The notes: generated by a model from the sequence alone, not told the origin. 64,000 bases of DNA from an uncultured Pseudomonadales bacterium (GCA_947487765.1 CANKXO010000001.1:1054001-1118000); one strand, 5' to 3'. Counted from the stretch's first letter, positions 35,499 to 44,116 are shown. Program-made: numbers and translations.

Positions 35499-35508
35499 AC
35501 CAACACTA
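35499..35508 (-). promoter_or_regulatory. Shared cluster motif upstream of the MDR gene
   Basis: On the minus strand TAGTGTTGGT occurs within TATAGTGTTGGTTAA, 26 bases before the MDR start codon. The same ten bases occur 34 bases before the SDR start at 37583. TATAGT could serve as the -10 element, with the shared bases at the transcription start or an operator. Confidence 0.4.
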
Positions 35509-35573
35509 TACTTTTTGAAAATACGGATGATAATATTGATAATTACACATTCAATTTATAGTTTTTATTGATA

Positions 35574-36470
35574 ATGAATATCGAACATCTCAAACTGTTT
35601 ATCAGAGTTGCCGCAACCAACAACATCAGTATGGCAGGCAAAGAGTTAGGTCTGTCTGCGGCTGTGTCTAGCGCGCACATCAATAAACTAGAGGAAGGCT
35701 TAGGAGTTCGATTGATACACCGGACAACGCGCCGAGTCTCGTTGACTGAAGAAGGCATAGACTTTTTGCCGCACGCTAAAGAGGTGATAGCCAGTATCGA
35801 ACTCGCTCAGGCATCGGTAGGAACAGGGAGTGTGTTTCCCCAAGGAACGCTGCGTATTACTGCACCTGCATCGTTTGGACGTATGCACATTGTCCCTGCC
35901 CTGAATGATTTTTTATCTCTCTACCCAGGCCTGACACTGGATTTACGCCTTAGTGATTCCATTATTGATATGGTCGAAGGTGGCTTTGATATCGCGATTA
36001 GAAACTCAAGCCTAAACGACTCCTCATTAGTTGCACGAAAGCTCGCGTGTGATAACCGAATACTGTGCGCCTCACCGGCTTATCTTGAAAAGCACGATGA
36101 ACCAAAGTCTCCTGATGACTTAGTTAAAATGGATTGTGTCGGTTTAATGGGGTTGGAGGAATGGTGGTTTGAAGTATCTAGCGGACGCCAAATTATTAAG
36201 CCCAAAAGCCTATTACGTATAGACAATGGTGAGGCCGTGCGTGATGCTTGTGTTAACGGTATAGGCATCACCATTTGCTCGGTCTGGTGTGCATATGAAC
36301 AGCTCAGACGTGGGGAGCTAGTGCAAGTACTGGAAGACTATCCACTTGTGAACAATACCGCTATTTGGGCGGTGTATCCCAGTTCACGCTTACTCGCACC
36401 CAAAGTCCGAGCTTTTATCGACTTCTTCGTCCACTTATACGGTGATAGGCCGTATTGGGAAATACACTAA
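35574..36470 (+). CDS. LysR family transcriptional regulator (aaeR/dmlR-like group)
   Basis: About 298 residues from the ATG at 35574 (a TTG two codons earlier is in frame). The N-terminal helix-turn-helix reads HLKLFIRVAATNNISMAGKELGLSAAVSSAHINKLEEGLG, then RLIHRTTRRVSLTEEG, typical of LysR regulators controlling dehydrogenases. The effector domain follows (LRITAPASFGRMHIVPAL). It sits between two groups of oxidoreductase genes and is divergent from the MDR-CmcJ operon, so it is the likely local regulator. It is convergent with the YdcH gene with only a few bases between stops. Confidence 0.92.
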   Translation: MNIEHLKLFIRVAATNNISMAGKELGLSAAVSSAHINKLEEGLGVRLIHRTTRRVSLTEEGIDFLPHAKEVIASIELAQASVGTGSVFPQGTLRITAPASFGRMHIVPALNDFLSLYPGLTLDLRLSDSIIDMVEGGFDIAIRNSSLNDSSLVARKLACDNRILCASPAYLEKHDEPKSPDDLVKMDCVGLMGLEEWWFEVSSGRQIIKPKSLLRIDNGEAVRDACVNGIGITICSVWCAYEQLRRGELVQVLEDYPLVNNTAIWAVYPSSRLLAPKVRAFIDFFVHLYGDRPYWEIH

Positions 36471-36473
36471 CCG

Positions 36474-36719
36474 TCACTCTAAGTGCGAGATTAACCGTTG
36501 ATAAAGCGAATCTTTTAATTCTGATCGCTCGTGTTTCATTTGCCGCAGCACATCGTCACTCACCGGTGAATCTGCCAATTCTAAGTGACGGATCTCAGTA
36601 TCAAGATCATCGTACTGCTTGGCCATCTCAGCAAAAGTTTGTTCACTTGAGATAAGCTGTGTAATACGTTCTTTAAATTCTGGGAACTCGTTTAGTAAAG
36701 AATGGTTTTCGCCTAACAT
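36474..36719 (-). CDS. YdcH/DUF465 family small coiled-coil protein
   Basis: 81 residues, the usual size. MLGENHSLLNEFPEFKERITQL at the start is the YdcH/DUF465 signature, followed by a predicted alpha-helical hairpin (EIRHLE, ELKDSLYQRL). The function of the family is unknown. A gaggaaaac ribosome region precedes the ATG. It is the last gene of the crotonase-SDR-YdcH row on the minus strand. Confidence 0.88.
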   Translation of the reverse strand: MLGENHSLLNEFPEFKERITQLISSEQTFAEMAKQYDDLDTEIRHLELADSPVSDDVLRQMKHERSELKDSLYQRLISHLE

Positions 36720-36779
36720 GTTTTCCTCTTAATGTTTAATTGTCTAACAATTTATCGAATAAGTTTTACTAAATAGAAG

Positions 36780-37583
36780 CTACTGTCGAGCAAGAATTTC
36801 TTCGATTTTTTCAGTGACAGTTTTATTTTTTATAGCGTTTAAAGCATCGGGGTGAGGATCGCTGAATGCACCTTTATCGTTATCAAAATACAAACCCGAT
36901 GCCGAAGCGAAATCGTCTGAAATAGACGCTCTAACTAAAATATCTACGCCTATTTTCAGGTCTTTGCCTTGTGTTCCATACGCTTCTTTAACCATGTTGC
37001 TACCCAAAAAAGACGCTGGGTTTACAGCGATAATTACAGGCCCTTGCTTGTTTAATTTATTAGCAAGGTGACGCGACCACATGGTTAATGCCAACTTGCT
37101 TTGCGCATAGGCTTGGTCATCACTCAGGTGGTTTGCCTCGCCTAAGGCTGCAATATTTACAGGTGCTTGCGCCGCAGACGAAAGATTGATTACACGCCCA
37201 GAAGTACCTAAACACTTAAGCAGCTTTAGCGTGAGTAGATAAGGCGCAATGGTATTGACCACAAAGCGAATATCGATACCGTTATCGGCCGTTTTATTTG
37301 GCACTTTGAAAACGCCCGCATTGTTGATTAACACATCAATACGTTGATGCTTGTTTAAGACGGCTGACGCTAACTGTTCTACCGCAGCGAAGTCAGACAA
37401 ATCAGCCGCATAAGATTCAACGTCGGTCGACGCGTTGCGTTTATTCAGTTCAGCTTTAACTGTATTGAGTTTGTTTTGATTGCGCCCATGTATCAAAACC
37501 CTATGGCCTTGATCTATCAACGCCTCTGCAGTTGCTTTACCAATACCGTCTGTAGAGCCAGTAATTAAAATAGTTTTTTTCAT
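36780..37583 (-). CDS. Short-chain dehydrogenase/reductase
   Basis: 267 residues of a classical-type SDR. The cofactor motif ITGSTDGIGKAT is at the N-terminus, DVLINNAG is near residue 88, and the catalytic Tyr-x-x-x-Lys is AYAQSKLAL near residue 158, with the Ser in NLSSAAQ. NADP preference is suggested by HGRNQNK after the second strand. It resembles retinol-dehydrogenase or WW-domain-oxidoreductase-like bacterial SDRs. A crotonase gene lies upstream with a 225-base gap that holds a motif shared with the MDR promoter. Confidence 0.9.
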   Translation of the reverse strand: MKKTILITGSTDGIGKATAEALIDQGHRVLIHGRNQNKLNTVKAELNKRNASTDVESYAADLSDFAAVEQLASAVLNKHQRIDVLINNAGVFKVPNKTADNGIDIRFVVNTIAPYLLTLKLLKCLGTSGRVINLSSAAQAPVNIAALGEANHLSDDQAYAQSKLALTMWSRHLANKLNKQGPVIIAVNPASFLGSNMVKEAYGTQGKDLKIGVDILVRASISDDFASASGLYFDNDKGAFSDPHPDALNAIKNKTVTEKIEEILARQ

Positions 37584-37617
37584 ATTTAAGTTCCTAATTC
37601 ATGTTTCATTTTAATTG

Positions 37618-37627
37618 ACCAACACTA
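37618..37627 (-). promoter_or_regulatory. Shared cluster motif upstream of the SDR gene
   Basis: On the minus strand TAGTGTTGGT occurs within CTTTAGTGTTGGTCAA. It is identical over ten bases to the element upstream of the MDR gene at 35499-35508 and sits at a similar distance from the start codon (34 versus 26 bases). This suggests common control of the two reductase genes. Confidence 0.4.
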
Positions 37628-37808
37628 AAGTTTGTTTGTGGGAATTCAGTTAGCTACTCTTTAGTTAGTGAATAATCGTGCACGGCCTTCTCTTTTTATG
37701 TAAATTTATTTTCTCATAGAGATGATTTCTGGGGCCTCCGAGTGAGAGGTAGCAAGTGAGTCATAGATAGTACCACCCACCCGAAATCAACTCCGTTAGC
37801 GGCGGCGA

Positions 37809-38657
37809 TTAGTCGTTAACCTGCTGAATATTCATCACCATATTTTCCCAGTTTCTTTGATTGTTCATATCAAATTGCGCGCCCTGTTCATCGGCCCAAG
37901 TAAAGCGTGTCAATGCAGGTGTTTTACTGGTTGCCTGATATAACCAGTAGGCTTCGGCTTTCAGTGCTTCGTCTATTGGCTTATCGATAGATTCATAAAC
38001 GGTTTGCTTACACGCATTAATCGATTCGGCAGGAAATTGAGCAATTCTCTTGGCTAAAATATCGACGTATTCACTAATTTCTTCTGGGTCGAGCGCCTTA
38101 TTGATAGTGCCATAGGCTTCTGCTTCATCGGCATCAAAGTCTCGAGCACTGAGAATAATTTCCAACGCACGCCCTAAGCCAACCTGACGCGCCATTCGAG
38201 ATGCGCCACCTCCGCAAGGTAGAATACCCATACCAACTTCCATTTGCATGAACTTGTATTTACCTCGTGCGGCAAAGCGCATATCACATGCTAAGGCAAA
38301 TTCATGACCACCACCGCGGGCAAATCCCTCAATCTTTGCAATGGTTGCTTGAGGAACTCGACTAATGCGCTCTAATACTGCTTGTAGGTCTAACAATTTA
38401 GCTTCTTCTCTAGATACAGCCTCAGACGACATGTCTTTTAGTAACTCAGTATCGTAGTGGCAAACCCAAATTTCAGGGTGGGCTGATTGAAAGATTACAA
38501 CTTTAATTTCGCGATCACGCTCAAGCCTCATTGCCAGTGAGTTTAAATCCTCAAGCATTGCCTGACCTTGAACATTCACGGGTGGGAAATCGATGGTGAC
38601 CGTTAAAACACCACCTTCTGCAACAGCTTTGAATGTTTTGAAGTTTTCGTAGTTCAT
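37809..38657 (-). CDS. Enoyl-CoA hydratase/isomerase (crotonase) family protein
   Basis: About 282 residues, started at the ATG at 38657 with a gagga ribosome site; the frame extends 15 codons further but without one. The crotonase oxyanion-hole segments are HPEIWVCHYDTELL near residue 58 and KIEGFARGGGHEFALACDMRFA near residue 110. MEVGMGILPCGGGASRMARQVG carries the position of the second catalytic Glu. The family acts on CoA thioesters. This variant has extra C-terminal residues ending in NWENMVMNIQQVND. The substrate and exact reaction are unknown. It is divergent from the 2OG oxygenase gene. Confidence 0.88.
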   Translation of the reverse strand: MNYENFKTFKAVAEGGVLTVTIDFPPVNVQGQAMLEDLNSLAMRLERDREIKVVIFQSAHPEIWVCHYDTELLKDMSSEAVSREEAKLLDLQAVLERISRVPQATIAKIEGFARGGGHEFALACDMRFAARGKYKFMQMEVGMGILPCGGGASRMARQVGLGRALEIILSARDFDADEAEAYGTINKALDPEEISEYVDILAKRIAQFPAESINACKQTVYESIDKPIDEALKAEAYWLYQATSKTPALTRFTWADEQGAQFDMNNQRNWENMVMNIQQVND

Positions 38658-38914
38658 TGTTTTTTTATCCTCAATAGTAGGAGGTTTGTTAAGTAGAACC
38701 AAAGACTACACAAACTTGTTTTTATTGATAATAGTTTAATTAAAAGATTAAGAATATAGAATAAATTGATAATAAGGCGTATTAAAAATTTTATTATATT
38801 GAAAATATTGATTCTGTATCTTCAAAGTGCTTATTTATTTAACACAATATTGATAATACATTACAGCCGAATAAATTTTGTGGCGGTTTAATAAATCGAT
38901 CAGGAGACAGCTTG

Positions 38915-39856
38915 GTGAAAAATATGACATTCGATAACAAGAATACAGCTAGTCAGTTAGAGCTTGCGCGTGCTTTAAGCTTGCCTTCTCGAGAAGAGAT
39001 GCTTAATCGAGACCCCGCTGTATCAAGATTTTGGTTGCAGAATAAACAGCTGCTTATTAAGGCTTGGCAAGAGTGGGAACAAATCCATCAAGACGATTTG
39101 CCATCGCTTGATGACTCGTTACTAGATTCAAGTCTTCGTAATGCCGTTGAAGCAGCCTGGAGTGACCCAACAAAAGAGATTTCGGTCAAAAACCTGTGGC
39201 GTGAGGTATCTCACGATGTGTATCAATGTCAGTTCTTTGATCCAGAGTGCCTTGCAGATTTGCGTGGGTATTTAAAAGAGGTTCAAAATTCGAATATTCC
39301 TATGCGCCCTCCCTACGGGATTGCATTGAACCGTTTCGGAGCCATGTTCGATCAGCGCTCAGAAGGGTTCCTCGCGTCACCTCTGTTTCAAAATTTATAC
39401 AACCAATTACTCGATAAATATATGCGCCCTATTGGCCGATTATTTTTTCCAGAAATCGCTGGCTATGATACACAGACTTTTGGCTTTTCAATTCAGTATG
39501 AGCCAGGTATCGATACTTCTCTGCAGTTACACTCCGATGCATCGGCTGTCACCTTGAACATCAATCTAAATTTACCCGATGAAATTTTCACGGGGTCTGA
39601 GGTGGATTTTTATGACTCAACTACCGGTAAAGCCAATCGCTTATCGTTTGCATCGGGTACCGCAATGATTCACCGCGGTGCGGTTGCACATGCGGCACGA
39701 CCCATTACAAGTGGGCAGCGTACCAATATGGTCCTTTGGCTCTATGGCGATCGTATGCAGGTGCCCTCACCTATGCCGTCATTGAACACAATACTCAGTG
39801 CTCAAGAACGCTGGACTGTACCGTCTAAAGCCAAGGACGAATTCGCTCCTTTTTAG
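38915..39856 (+). CDS. 2-oxoglutarate/Fe(II) oxygenase (prolyl-hydroxylase-like)
   Basis: About 313 residues from the GTG at 38915, spaced eight bases after aggag; an ATG at 38924 is the alternative. The double-stranded beta-helix signature is QLHSDASAVTLNINLN (His-x-Asp) near residue 210 and FASGTAMIHRGAVAHAARPITSGQRTNMVLWLYG (distal His, then Arg for 2-oxoglutarate) near residue 255. All iron ligands are intact, unlike the SyrB2-like protein at 26400. It probably hydroxylates a small molecule or protein. It is divergent from the crotonase gene and followed by LtrA. No specific substrate can be named. Confidence 0.82.
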   Translation: MKNMTFDNKNTASQLELARALSLPSREEMLNRDPAVSRFWLQNKQLLIKAWQEWEQIHQDDLPSLDDSLLDSSLRNAVEAAWSDPTKEISVKNLWREVSHDVYQCQFFDPECLADLRGYLKEVQNSNIPMRPPYGIALNRFGAMFDQRSEGFLASPLFQNLYNQLLDKYMRPIGRLFFPEIAGYDTQTFGFSIQYEPGIDTSLQLHSDASAVTLNINLNLPDEIFTGSEVDFYDSTTGKANRLSFASGTAMIHRGAVAHAARPITSGQRTNMVLWLYGDRMQVPSPMPSLNTILSAQERWTVPSKAKDEFAPF

Positions 39857-39887
39857 AGCCATTGAGATCATCAGGTAATAACAAGTT

Positions 39888-41069
39888 ATGTCAAATAAAA
39901 ACACAACACGTTCAGTATTTATTAATCCGATTGTTGCACGTAGTAAAGGCGAACTGCATCGTGCTGCAACGCCGTTAGAGCTCTTCTACGACTTGGTGTA
40001 TGTAGTCGCAATAGCTTTCTTAGCGGGCGAGCTACACCATGCCATCACTGAATGGCACCATGTACCGCACGCGATCCTTATGTACCTATGGATTTTTTGG
40101 TGCGTGTGGTGGCCATGGAACACCTATATGTTTTTTGCGTCGGGTTATGACACTGACGATACGCAATTTCGTCTAGCGTCCTTTGTGCAGATGATCGGCG
40201 TTACCATTGTGGCCGTTGGTATTAAACCTGCCTTCCAAGATGAAAACTTTCTCTACATCATGTTTGGCTATCTGGTTATGCGTATTCCGTATATAGTAAT
40301 GTGGCTCAAAGTAGCGAGTGATGACATTGCATCGCGCCCAGTTGCTTTACGTTATGCAGCTGGTGTATTTCTCGCTCAATGCGGATGGACGTTTACCGTT
40401 TTGTTCTACCAAAGCTGGCCAATATGGATAGGACTACTGGTTTTAGAGTTACTGGTGCCATGGTTTGCCGAGCGCTCTACAGCCAAAGGTGAAAACACTA
40501 AATATCATGTGGAACACATCGAAGAGCGTATGGGCTTATTAACTATCATTGTGCTTGGTGAATCTATCCTAGCCTCTGTAAATGCATTTGATAGCGTGTT
40601 CAAACACTCTACTGTTGAGTTAACTAGCGTAGTAGCGGGTGCTCTACTCATTTTGTTCTCGATGTGGTGGTTATATTTTGATGATCGCGTCGAAGAAGAA
40701 TTACATAGTGAAACTAACTGTTTTATCTGGTCGTATGGGCACTATTTTTTATTTGGCGCAGCTGCAGCCGTGGGGGCTTTAATCAGCGTGTGCGTTGATG
40801 CTGTATCACACCATGGTCAAATAACGCTAGATAATGCGGTGTTAGGCTTAGCGATTGCTCTTACAGTCTATCTTGTTGCAATCTGGTTATGTCATGATTT
40901 TATTTTAAAGAAGAAAGGACTTACGCTCGCTGAACTACTGATTCTAGCAAGTGTTGTCATTGTTCTTGCTGTCACAACAAACAGCGTTTTATTGATTGGG
41001 CTCGCTTTTGCCACAATGAATGCCATTCGTTTATGGCGAAAACATAAAACTTTCAAGCAAAACGCTTAG
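39888..41069 (+). CDS. ltrA: LtrA family (low temperature requirement protein A) membrane protein
   Basis: 393 residues with about ten hydrophobic segments. The family start is RAATPLELFYDLVYVVAIAFLAGELHH, and ERMGLLTIIVLGESILASV near residue 215 is the second hallmark. LtrA proteins were first linked to cold growth in Listeria, but the molecular role is unknown. The gene begins 31 bases after the 2OG oxygenase and may be co-transcribed with it. Confidence 0.92.
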   Translation: MSNKNTTRSVFINPIVARSKGELHRAATPLELFYDLVYVVAIAFLAGELHHAITEWHHVPHAILMYLWIFWCVWWPWNTYMFFASGYDTDDTQFRLASFVQMIGVTIVAVGIKPAFQDENFLYIMFGYLVMRIPYIVMWLKVASDDIASRPVALRYAAGVFLAQCGWTFTVLFYQSWPIWIGLLVLELLVPWFAERSTAKGENTKYHVEHIEERMGLLTIIVLGESILASVNAFDSVFKHSTVELTSVVAGALLILFSMWWLYFDDRVEEELHSETNCFIWSYGHYFLFGAAAAVGALISVCVDAVSHHGQITLDNAVLGLAIALTVYLVAIWLCHDFILKKKGLTLAELLILASVVIVLAVTTNSVLLIGLAFATMNAIRLWRKHKTFKQNA

Positions 41070-41476
41070 CTGATAACGAATAACCAAAACTCGATAGTAA
41101 TCTATTTACTGTTGGAATGATGAAGATTTGTAGGTAAGTGAGAATAAGAAATGAGAGTATTCGTCCACCCCAATAAATGTGCGTGATAGCCTAGATGTTG
41201 TTAACCCGTTATCTTTATTCAAAAAAACCTTCCCCTAGAGGGAGGCTAAACCATGAGGCAGTGATTTATTGGAAAAATAATTTACGTAGTTTAACCATAG
41301 GCAGCTTTACTAAGTAACAATAAGGCCAGTCGCTATAATATAGCGACAGTAATTATTTGCAGTATGACAAATGGGGTAATGTCTTTATAAAATGGGTAAC
41401 ATTAATATTTCTGAACGCTTCATATAGATATTATTCAATATTAAGAAGCAGTAAAGTGGTATACGCCATGCTTTGT
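41070..41476. other. Intergenic region holding a perfect 19-bp palindrome
   Basis: About 400 bases between LtrA (plus) and the TRIC gene end (minus). No ORF is visible. At 41329-41347 there is a perfect 9-1-9 palindrome, GTCGCTATA-A-TATAGCGAC, whose centre contains TATAAT. It may be a regulator site over a promoter, although no downstream plus-strand gene is evident before 43048. Confidence 0.5.
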
Positions 41477-42100
41477 TCAATTTTTATTATAGTTTGGCAG
41501 TTTAAGATTAAAGCGAATAGCTAGTGCTCTCAATATAAACGCGACCAAGAAGCCGCCAGCCAGATCATAATTATCAGGCAGATTTAAGGTACTTAACCAA
41601 AGATAAACAACAGAACCTGCCAGCATTGTGGAGATATAAAGCTCTTCGTTCATCAGTGTTAAATTACTGCCGCAAAGCACATCCCGAGCAATACCACCAA
41701 AGCTTCCTGTCATCACGCCCATTGTCACTGCTATTAAAGGGGAGACATCAAACTCTAGAGCGATTTTCGTTCCAACAACACAAAATAAAGCAATGCCAAC
41801 AGCATCCATCCAGATTAGCGCTCGTGTCAGTGAAACTAATCTCGGCGCAATAAAGTATGTGATCACAGAAGACACTAAACACACAATAATCCAAATGGGC
41901 TCACGGACCCAAAATACAGGTAAATTTCCTAACAGTAGATCGCGAAGTGTTCCACCACCACTGCCAGTAACTGTCCCTATTAACATAAAACCCAGAATAT
42001 CCATTTTATGTCGAGCAGCATCAAGAGCACCTGAAATAGCAAATACTGCAACAGCAGCCAAACCCATAATATTAACAACGGCAGTGATATCAAATGCCAT
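41477..42100 (-). CDS. TRIC-family (UPF0126/YicG) cation channel protein
   Basis: 207 residues with seven hydrophobic segments in two repeats of the TRIC fold. The first repeat has VFAISGALDAARHKMDILGFMLIGTVTGSGGGTLRDLLLG, the second has MGVMTGSFGGIARDVLCG. The duplicated G-G-x-x-R-D motif is diagnostic. Bacterial TRIC homologues form trimeric monovalent cation channels in the inner membrane. The gene stands alone. Confidence 0.93.
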   Translation of the reverse strand: MAFDITAVVNIMGLAAVAVFAISGALDAARHKMDILGFMLIGTVTGSGGGTLRDLLLGNLPVFWVREPIWIIVCLVSSVITYFIAPRLVSLTRALIWMDAVGIALFCVVGTKIALEFDVSPLIAVTMGVMTGSFGGIARDVLCGSNLTLMNEELYISTMLAGSVVYLWLSTLNLPDNYDLAGGFLVAFILRALAIRFNLKLPNYNKN

Positions 42101-42315
42101 AAAAGTCCCAAAGAAATTAAACCACGGTAATAAGTATCTGATAAAGATTATTTTCTATACATGGCATAGAAAAATCAAAGGAATACTATGAATTTTTAAC
42201 TTGCTATTTTGCATTAACTAATGGTCATAATATATTGATATTAATTAAATATTATTAAGTTAATGTTGTTTCTATCTGCATCATATCCCAGTGTCTAACT
42301 TATAATACTAAAGCG

Positions 42316-42873
42316 TCACTTTTTAGTATTGATCGCGTAAAATTCATGCTCACGACAGATTTTTTTAATGTCGGTTTTTGTTAATGGAGCTTCTGTAAGA
42401 CCACATAGAAACTCTCCATTTTTCAGTTCGCGGTTAAAGCGACATGACTGGCATTGCCCAAACCCCTGGTGATCATTCTGGTTTTGCCATTTCTGTAATA
42501 ACGATCGAACTAGATCAATATCGTTTGGTTTCGCTTCCAAGTTTGGCATCAAGTACTCACACATCCTTTCCAAACTGTGCTCCCCCTTCTTTGTCATGAA
42601 CACGCGAATAACGCGTTTGTCTTCACGACAAGGATTCCGTTCTATAAAACCATCTTTTTCCAGAACCTTAAGGCTTTGGGAAATGCTCCCTTTCGTTTGC
42701 CCTAAATACTCGCTGATCGCCTGTGCTGTATTTGAATAGTGATTGCAAACCGATAGATATCGCAAGATTTCTAAGTGCACGACTTGCATGCCTTCTGCGC
42801 TTGCAGCCTCACGCATTTGGCTTTTGTATAAAGACGAAAGGCGTTCAAGCCATATATCGAGATCATTTAACAT
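42316..42873 (-). CDS. MarR family regulator with a C-terminal four-cysteine cluster
   Basis: 185 residues, longer than a plain MarR (about 145). Residues 1-130 are a winged helix-turn-helix (EYLGQTKGSISQSLKVLEKDGFIERNPCREDKRVIRVFMT). The tail carries Cys141, Cys144, Cys157 and Cys173 (QCQSCRFNREL, FLCGL, KKICREHE). This C-x2-C-x12-C-x15-C spacing suits an iron-sulphur or zinc site, so it may sense redox state, iron or zinc. It is divergent from the DUF2024 gene, and a perfect 21-bp palindrome in the shared promoter region is its probable operator. The metal is inferred, not seen. Confidence 0.85.
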   Translation of the reverse strand: MLNDLDIWLERLSSLYKSQMREAASAEGMQVVHLEILRYLSVCNHYSNTAQAISEYLGQTKGSISQSLKVLEKDGFIERNPCREDKRVIRVFMTKKGEHSLERMCEYLMPNLEAKPNDIDLVRSLLQKWQNQNDHQGFGQCQSCRFNRELKNGEFLCGLTEAPLTKTDIKKICREHEFYAINTKK

Positions 42874-42901
42874 TTTTTAATGGTATAGCATCTAAACCTT
42901 A

Positions 42902-42929
42902 TTGACAATCATAGGATATTCTTTATTAT
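42902..42929 (+). promoter_or_regulatory. Sigma-70-type promoter for the DUF2024 group
   Basis: TTGACA at 42902-42907 and TATTAT at 42924-42929 are separated by 16 bases. The predicted start falls at the left edge of the palindrome at 42936. It reads toward the DUF2024 gene. Confidence 0.6.
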
Positions 42930-42935
42930 GCATTA

Positions 42936-42956
42936 ATAGTTTAGATTCTAAACTAT
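42936..42956. promoter_or_regulatory. Perfect 21-bp palindrome, probable MarR operator
   Basis: ATAGTTTAGA-T-TCTAAACTAT is a perfect 10-1-10 inverted repeat, placed between the divergent MarR and DUF2024 genes. It overlaps the predicted transcription start of DUF2024. Palindromes with TTAGA/TCTAA half sites are typical of MarR/OhrR-type repressors. Confidence 0.75.
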
Positions 42957-43047
42957 ATTGAATTGGCTTAATGCAGATAGTATCAATGTCATATTCAAAT
43001 AATTAATCCGCAAATGAATTTGCCCTGCTAGTAAACAAGGTAATGAT

Positions 43048-43317
43048 ATGAAAATTGATGTTTACGATTCGTATGCCCAAACCCGCCAAGGGCATGTAAT
43101 GCACTTTGATGTTTTTGTTGAAACGAATACATCTGCTGAACAAGCATTGCAATACGGAAAAAACTGGCTTGAAAGTATTGGTGAGAATGCGGCGGGCCTT
43201 AATCAATCACACTGCAACTTCTGTCATTCGGAAGTTGCTAACCCTGAAGTACAGTTATCCATTAAAAATGATGGGTATTTTATTCTGCAAATGGAAGGAT
43301 GCCCTACTCCATTTTAG
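43048..43317 (+). CDS. DUF2024 family protein
   Basis: 89 residues, the family's normal size. MKIDVYDSYAQTRQGHVMHFDVFVE opens the protein, and HCNFCHSEVANPEVQLSIKNDGYFILQMEGCP closes it; together they are the DUF2024 pattern. The C-x-x-C suggests metal or redox chemistry. The function is unknown. It is the first gene after the putative MarR operator and is followed 27 bases later by a periplasmic protein gene. Confidence 0.88.
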   Translation: MKIDVYDSYAQTRQGHVMHFDVFVETNTSAEQALQYGKNWLESIGENAAGLNQSHCNFCHSEVANPEVQLSIKNDGYFILQMEGCPTPF

Positions 43318-43344
43318 AGATTTATACAAAAGAGGTTATATATT

Positions 43345-44085
43345 ATGAAACTCAAGCAACTAATGATACAAGGTATCACTACAGGACTTTTATGCTCAGC
43401 CCTTACAATGCCAGTTTATTCCCATGGTATTAAAGCGGAAAAAGGCAATGCAAAATTAGCAGCTTTCGATATTGTTAAAGCTGAGATAGAATCAAGCGAT
43501 AACTGGCTAACGTTTAAAATGAAAGTCAGTAAAAAAGCAGGGAAATCAACACCAACGCCAACAGGGAAATTAGAAGGCAGTAATGTCTTTTCTTATGTGT
43601 GGCCAACTAAATTAGATAGTTCAATTGTTGGCTTTGAAAAAGAACAAGGCATTCTAGCAATGGCTATTACTTCTCATCCAGATTTTGATGACACTCCATT
43701 ATTTGACGAAAATGCTGATGGTGATTTAGGAAATGATGGAACAGTTTGGCACTCTCATTGGGTTGTTTTGGTTCCAGATAATGCTTGTGGAGAAGGTGCA
43801 CTAAAAGTTAAAGATATACCTAAAGGCGCCAACCCAAAATTACCACTAACCTGGCCTGGTCTGCCTATCTTAATTGATAGCCCGGGATACTCTCCAATCA
43901 TCAACAAAAAGCATGTTTCTGTACGTGTACCTTTCAAAAATGCCAGTGAATTAAAAGGCGTAGCATTTGATGGTGTAACATCAGGTTTACGAGTTAACGA
44001 AAGTGCTCATGCCCCCCTACTCTGTGTCGTTGATGTATTTGATGTAGCTTCAGGTGACTTATCTTTACCAGGAAAAATAAAGTAA
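43345..44085 (+). CDS. Exported protein of unknown function
   Basis: 246 residues with a signal peptide (MKLKQLMIQGITTGLLCSALTMPVYSHG). I do not recognise the family. Visible features include FSYVWPTKLDSSIVGF, an acidic Asp-rich stretch (DFDDTPLFDENADGDLGNDG) that could bind calcium, the motif VWHSHWVVLVPD with two His, and two separated cysteines (DNACGEG, LLCVVD) that may form a disulphide. It shares the transcript of DUF2024 and ends at a good terminator. A periplasmic metal-binding or redox role would fit the neighbours but is a guess. Confidence 0.75.
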   Translation: MKLKQLMIQGITTGLLCSALTMPVYSHGIKAEKGNAKLAAFDIVKAEIESSDNWLTFKMKVSKKAGKSTPTPTGKLEGSNVFSYVWPTKLDSSIVGFEKEQGILAMAITSHPDFDDTPLFDENADGDLGNDGTVWHSHWVVLVPDNACGEGALKVKDIPKGANPKLPLTWPGLPILIDSPGYSPIINKKHVSVRVPFKNASELKGVAFDGVTSGLRVNESAHAPLLCVVDVFDVASGDLSLPGKIK

Positions 44086-44116
44086 TTACATGCTAAGTCA
44101 ATGAAATACGACCCGT

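Noticed and set aside
41793-42191. 132-codon frame antisense to the TRIC gene
   Set aside because: Antisense shadow of a membrane protein with characteristic composition.
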